Below are positions 19,577 through 21,101 of a DNA stretch of 21,101 bases, one piece after another. Where the stretch lies: positions 1-21,101 of the forward strand of contig CALSCP010000700.1 of NCBI GenBank assembly GCA_943704425.1, in the 5' to 3' direction. The notes under the pieces were generated by a model, which ran no database searches, was not told where the DNA came from, and saw only the letters and a program-made list of their open reading frames with translations. Made by a program: the position numbers and the translations under genes. The stretch is from Ministeria vibrans ATCC 50519. Its lineage: Eukaryota; Opisthokonta; Filasterea. Position 1 is the stretch's first letter, and every line of letters begins with the position of its first letter.

Positions 19577-19903
19577 CGCCAAACGAAAAGAAAGTGAAAG
19601 ATGTCACAAAATAATAATCAATTCAGAGTGAGTAGTGACTGACTGTCTACTTCGCAGAGACGATCGAAGTACAATCGCTCCGGGCGCCTGCTTTGCTTTG
19701 AACTACTCGCATGCCACAGCCGCCTTACCCCGCCCGCTGGGAGTGCGCATCTGTAGGTCGATGCGCTCTCTCTTGATCGGGTGAGTCGATAGCGGACATT
19801 ATGCATTTCTGCAATCTTCATTAACTGTTCAAAACATATTAATAATTTCACAATGATTTTCATTCACGATTGACAAGTTACAAGACACAACTACAAGATA
19901 CAA
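19577..19903. promoter_or_regulatory. Intergenic region upstream of the PH-kinase
   Basis: These 327 bp between the kinase start and the stop of the membrane EGF gene (both on the minus strand) hold the kinase promoter. The part 19670-19800 is GC-richer than other spacers. A short inverted repeat, ACTTCG...CGAAGT, lies at 19650-19671. I see no gene and no tRNA. Confidence 0.4.
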
Positions 19904-21101
19904 CTATACAAACGTCGAGGATGCAAGATTCTCCATCAGCAATGTCGACGGAGCGCTCTCTTCTTTGACTCCGAAAGGATGCTCTGCAGCACTCTCCTCT
20001 CCCGGCTGATGCGCAACCACGTCCTGCCATAAGAAGTGATGTGGGATCGAGGGCACATGGGCACGACTCTTGACGACGTACGTCCGAGTGCTTGCCGAGA
20101 AGAAATCTCCGTCTTCGCTATCAAGAATAACAGTCGCACGAGAAGCAGGACGCGCTTGTGTCTCGTCTGTTGGCCCGACACGACGAGTCTGTCTCTTTGA
20201 TCGAAGAACCAAGAACAGCAAAAGAAGCAGCAACAAGAACAATCCACCGACAACAGTCACAACAATGGCGATGACACGCACGCCAGAGCTGTCCTGTGGA
20301 GCACCGGTCTCGCCTGAGTTTGAGCCCGTGACACATGATAGTTCCCACGATACTGAAAAGGGTGGAACAGAGAGACCGAGCGAATCCTGAGCAAAGCCTG
20401 GCAACGATATCACCGACACGTTGCCACAACGCACCGGCACGAGCTCAAGAACCCACACACAAGAATTATTCATCGAGCAATTCGACACATTAATAATTGC
20501 CAGAACCGCATTGTCGACTTCGAGTAAGGAGAGGTTACGAAGCGTGACAGACTGTGACCACAATAACTTGAAAGTAACACGGGTATTCGACGATTCGTTG
20601 AATTGGACCTCGGCGAATGCAGTGGAAAAAAAAACAGAAACATCACAACGAGCGCCAGAGAAACCTTGACTACAGAGGCACTGAAACGTTGAAAAACCTT
20701 GAACACACGTTGCACCATTCAAACATGGACCTGAGGCACACTCGTCGACGTCTGTCTCGCACAGCACGCCGGTGTAGCCAGATGCACATTGACACACATA
20801 CCCGTCGATCGTGTCGACACAGCTGGCGCCGTTGCTGCACGGACTCGACCCGCACTCGTCCGTGTCCGTCTCACAGTGCACGCCGTGCCATCCAGACGCA
20901 CACTCGCACGTGTAGCCGTCCACTGCGTCAACACACGTTGCACCATTCAAACATGGACTTGAGGCACACTCGTCGACGTCTGTCTCGCACAACACGCCGG
21001 TGTAGCCAGATGCACATTGACACACATACCCGTCGATCGTGTCGACACAGCTGGCGCCGTTGCTGCACGGACTCGACCCGCACTCGTCCGTGTCCGTCTC
21101 A
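19904..21101 (-). CDS. Single-pass membrane protein with tandem calcium-binding-type EGF repeats (5' part missing)
   Basis: One open exon runs from the window edge to TAG at 19904, giving 398 visible residues. From the edge there are four EGF domains, each opening DECxSxPCxNGA(S/T)C. The preceding D.(D/V)DEC residues and DxxDGYxC pattern fit calcium-binding EGF domains. A roughly 120-residue membrane-proximal region follows with several N-glycosylation sequons (NESS, NLS, NVS, NCS, NNS). Then comes a transmembrane helix (VIAIVVTVVGGLFLLLLLLL, coding about 20280-20205), a basic stop-transfer RSKRQTRR, and a cytosolic tail of about 95 residues without a recognised domain. The protein is a Notch/fibrillin-like surface receptor or adhesin in architecture only; no Notch-specific domains are visible. 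The signal peptide and further repeats must lie beyond the right edge. Confidence 0.88.
   Translation of the reverse strand, partial: ETDTDECGSSPCSNGASCVDTIDGYVCQCASGYTGVLCETDVDECASSPCLNGATCVDAVDGYTCECASGWHGVHCETDTDECGSSPCSNGASCVDTIDGYVCQCASGYTGVLCETDVDECASGPCLNGATCVQGFSTFQCLCSQGFSGARCDVSVFFSTAFAEVQFNESSNTRVTFKLLWSQSVTLRNLSLLEVDNAVLAIINVSNCSMNNSCVWVLELVPVRCGNVSVISLPGFAQDSLGLSVPPFSVSWELSCVTGSNSGETGAPQDSSGVRVIAIVVTVVGGLFLLLLLLLFLVLRSKRQTRRVGPTDETQARPASRATVILDSEDGDFFSASTRTYVVKSRAHVPSIPHHFLWQDVVAHQPGEESAAEHPFGVKEESAPSTLLMENLASSTFV
20709..21101 (-). repeat. 228-bp tandem repeat encoding an EGF pair
   Basis: The segment 20709-20873 recurs at 20937-21101 with about two differences (for example CAGCACGCC versus CAACACGCC near 20764/20992). 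The period of 228 bp equals 76 residues, that is two EGF domains. The second copy is cut by the window edge, so more copies may follow. Confidence 0.9.

Noticed and set aside
19650-19671. Inverted repeat as a terminator or tRNA arm
   Set aside because: Only a 6-bp stem with a 10-nt loop, no cloverleaf and no T run; expected by chance.

Overview
The window is nuclear DNA from a microbial eukaryote, read from near a chromosome end inwards. It carries TTAGGG-type telomeric tracts near its left edge and then densely packed, multi-exon genes. Introns are mostly 45-100 nt, GT-AG, and often have T-rich 3' ends. Coding DNA is GC-rich and spacers are AT-rich. Animal-like families (Tudor-SN, a POMGNT1-type glycosyltransferase with its ILEI/FAM3 domain, SLC33A1, EGF-repeat proteins) suggest a unicellular relative of animals or another protist with a rich secretory system. 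I cannot name the species. Plants and fungi fit poorly.

Layout. 1-347 is telomeric/subtelomeric: a reverse-transcriptase fragment is joined directly to a telomeric tract, followed by a 122-bp spacer and a second tract. 472-1061 (+) is a tentative spliced gene with a helix-turn-helix like that of PIF/Harbinger transposases. 1217-2399 (-) is a coiled-coil plus BTB/T1 (KCTD-like) gene. 2895-3265 (+) is an 80-residue protein in three exons. 3309-5955 (-) is a 13-exon SLC33A1 acetyl-CoA transporter. 6320-10143 (+) is a 9-exon SND1/Tudor-SN gene. 10239-11661 (-) is a 4-exon SLC35F6-like transporter. 11891-13244 (-) is a secreted EGF protein. 13368-15564 (+) is POMGNT1-like. 15728-19576 (-) is a 12-exon PH-domain/CAMK-type protein kinase. 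19904-21101 (-) is the 3' part of a single-pass membrane EGF-repeat protein that runs off the right edge.

Genes alternate in convergent and divergent pairs with very short gaps (43 bp between the stops at 3265 and 3309; 123 bp between the starts at 13244 and 13368), so shared promoters and overlapping 3' ends are likely. Several genes fit a secretory/cell-surface theme: acetyl-CoA import into the ER, a Golgi O-mannose glycosyltransferase and two EGF proteins. This looks like ordinary gene content, not an operon-like system. Exon models were derived by hand from frame continuity, GT-AG sites and family knowledge. In the four transporter/SND1/POMGNT1 models all intron phases agree.

The least expected items are the retroelement-telomere junction, the subtelomeric transposase-like gene, the coiled-coil-BTB fusion, the PH-kinase, the near-identical 228-bp EGF repeat, and two roughly 360-nt introns filled with purine/pyrimidine tracts.
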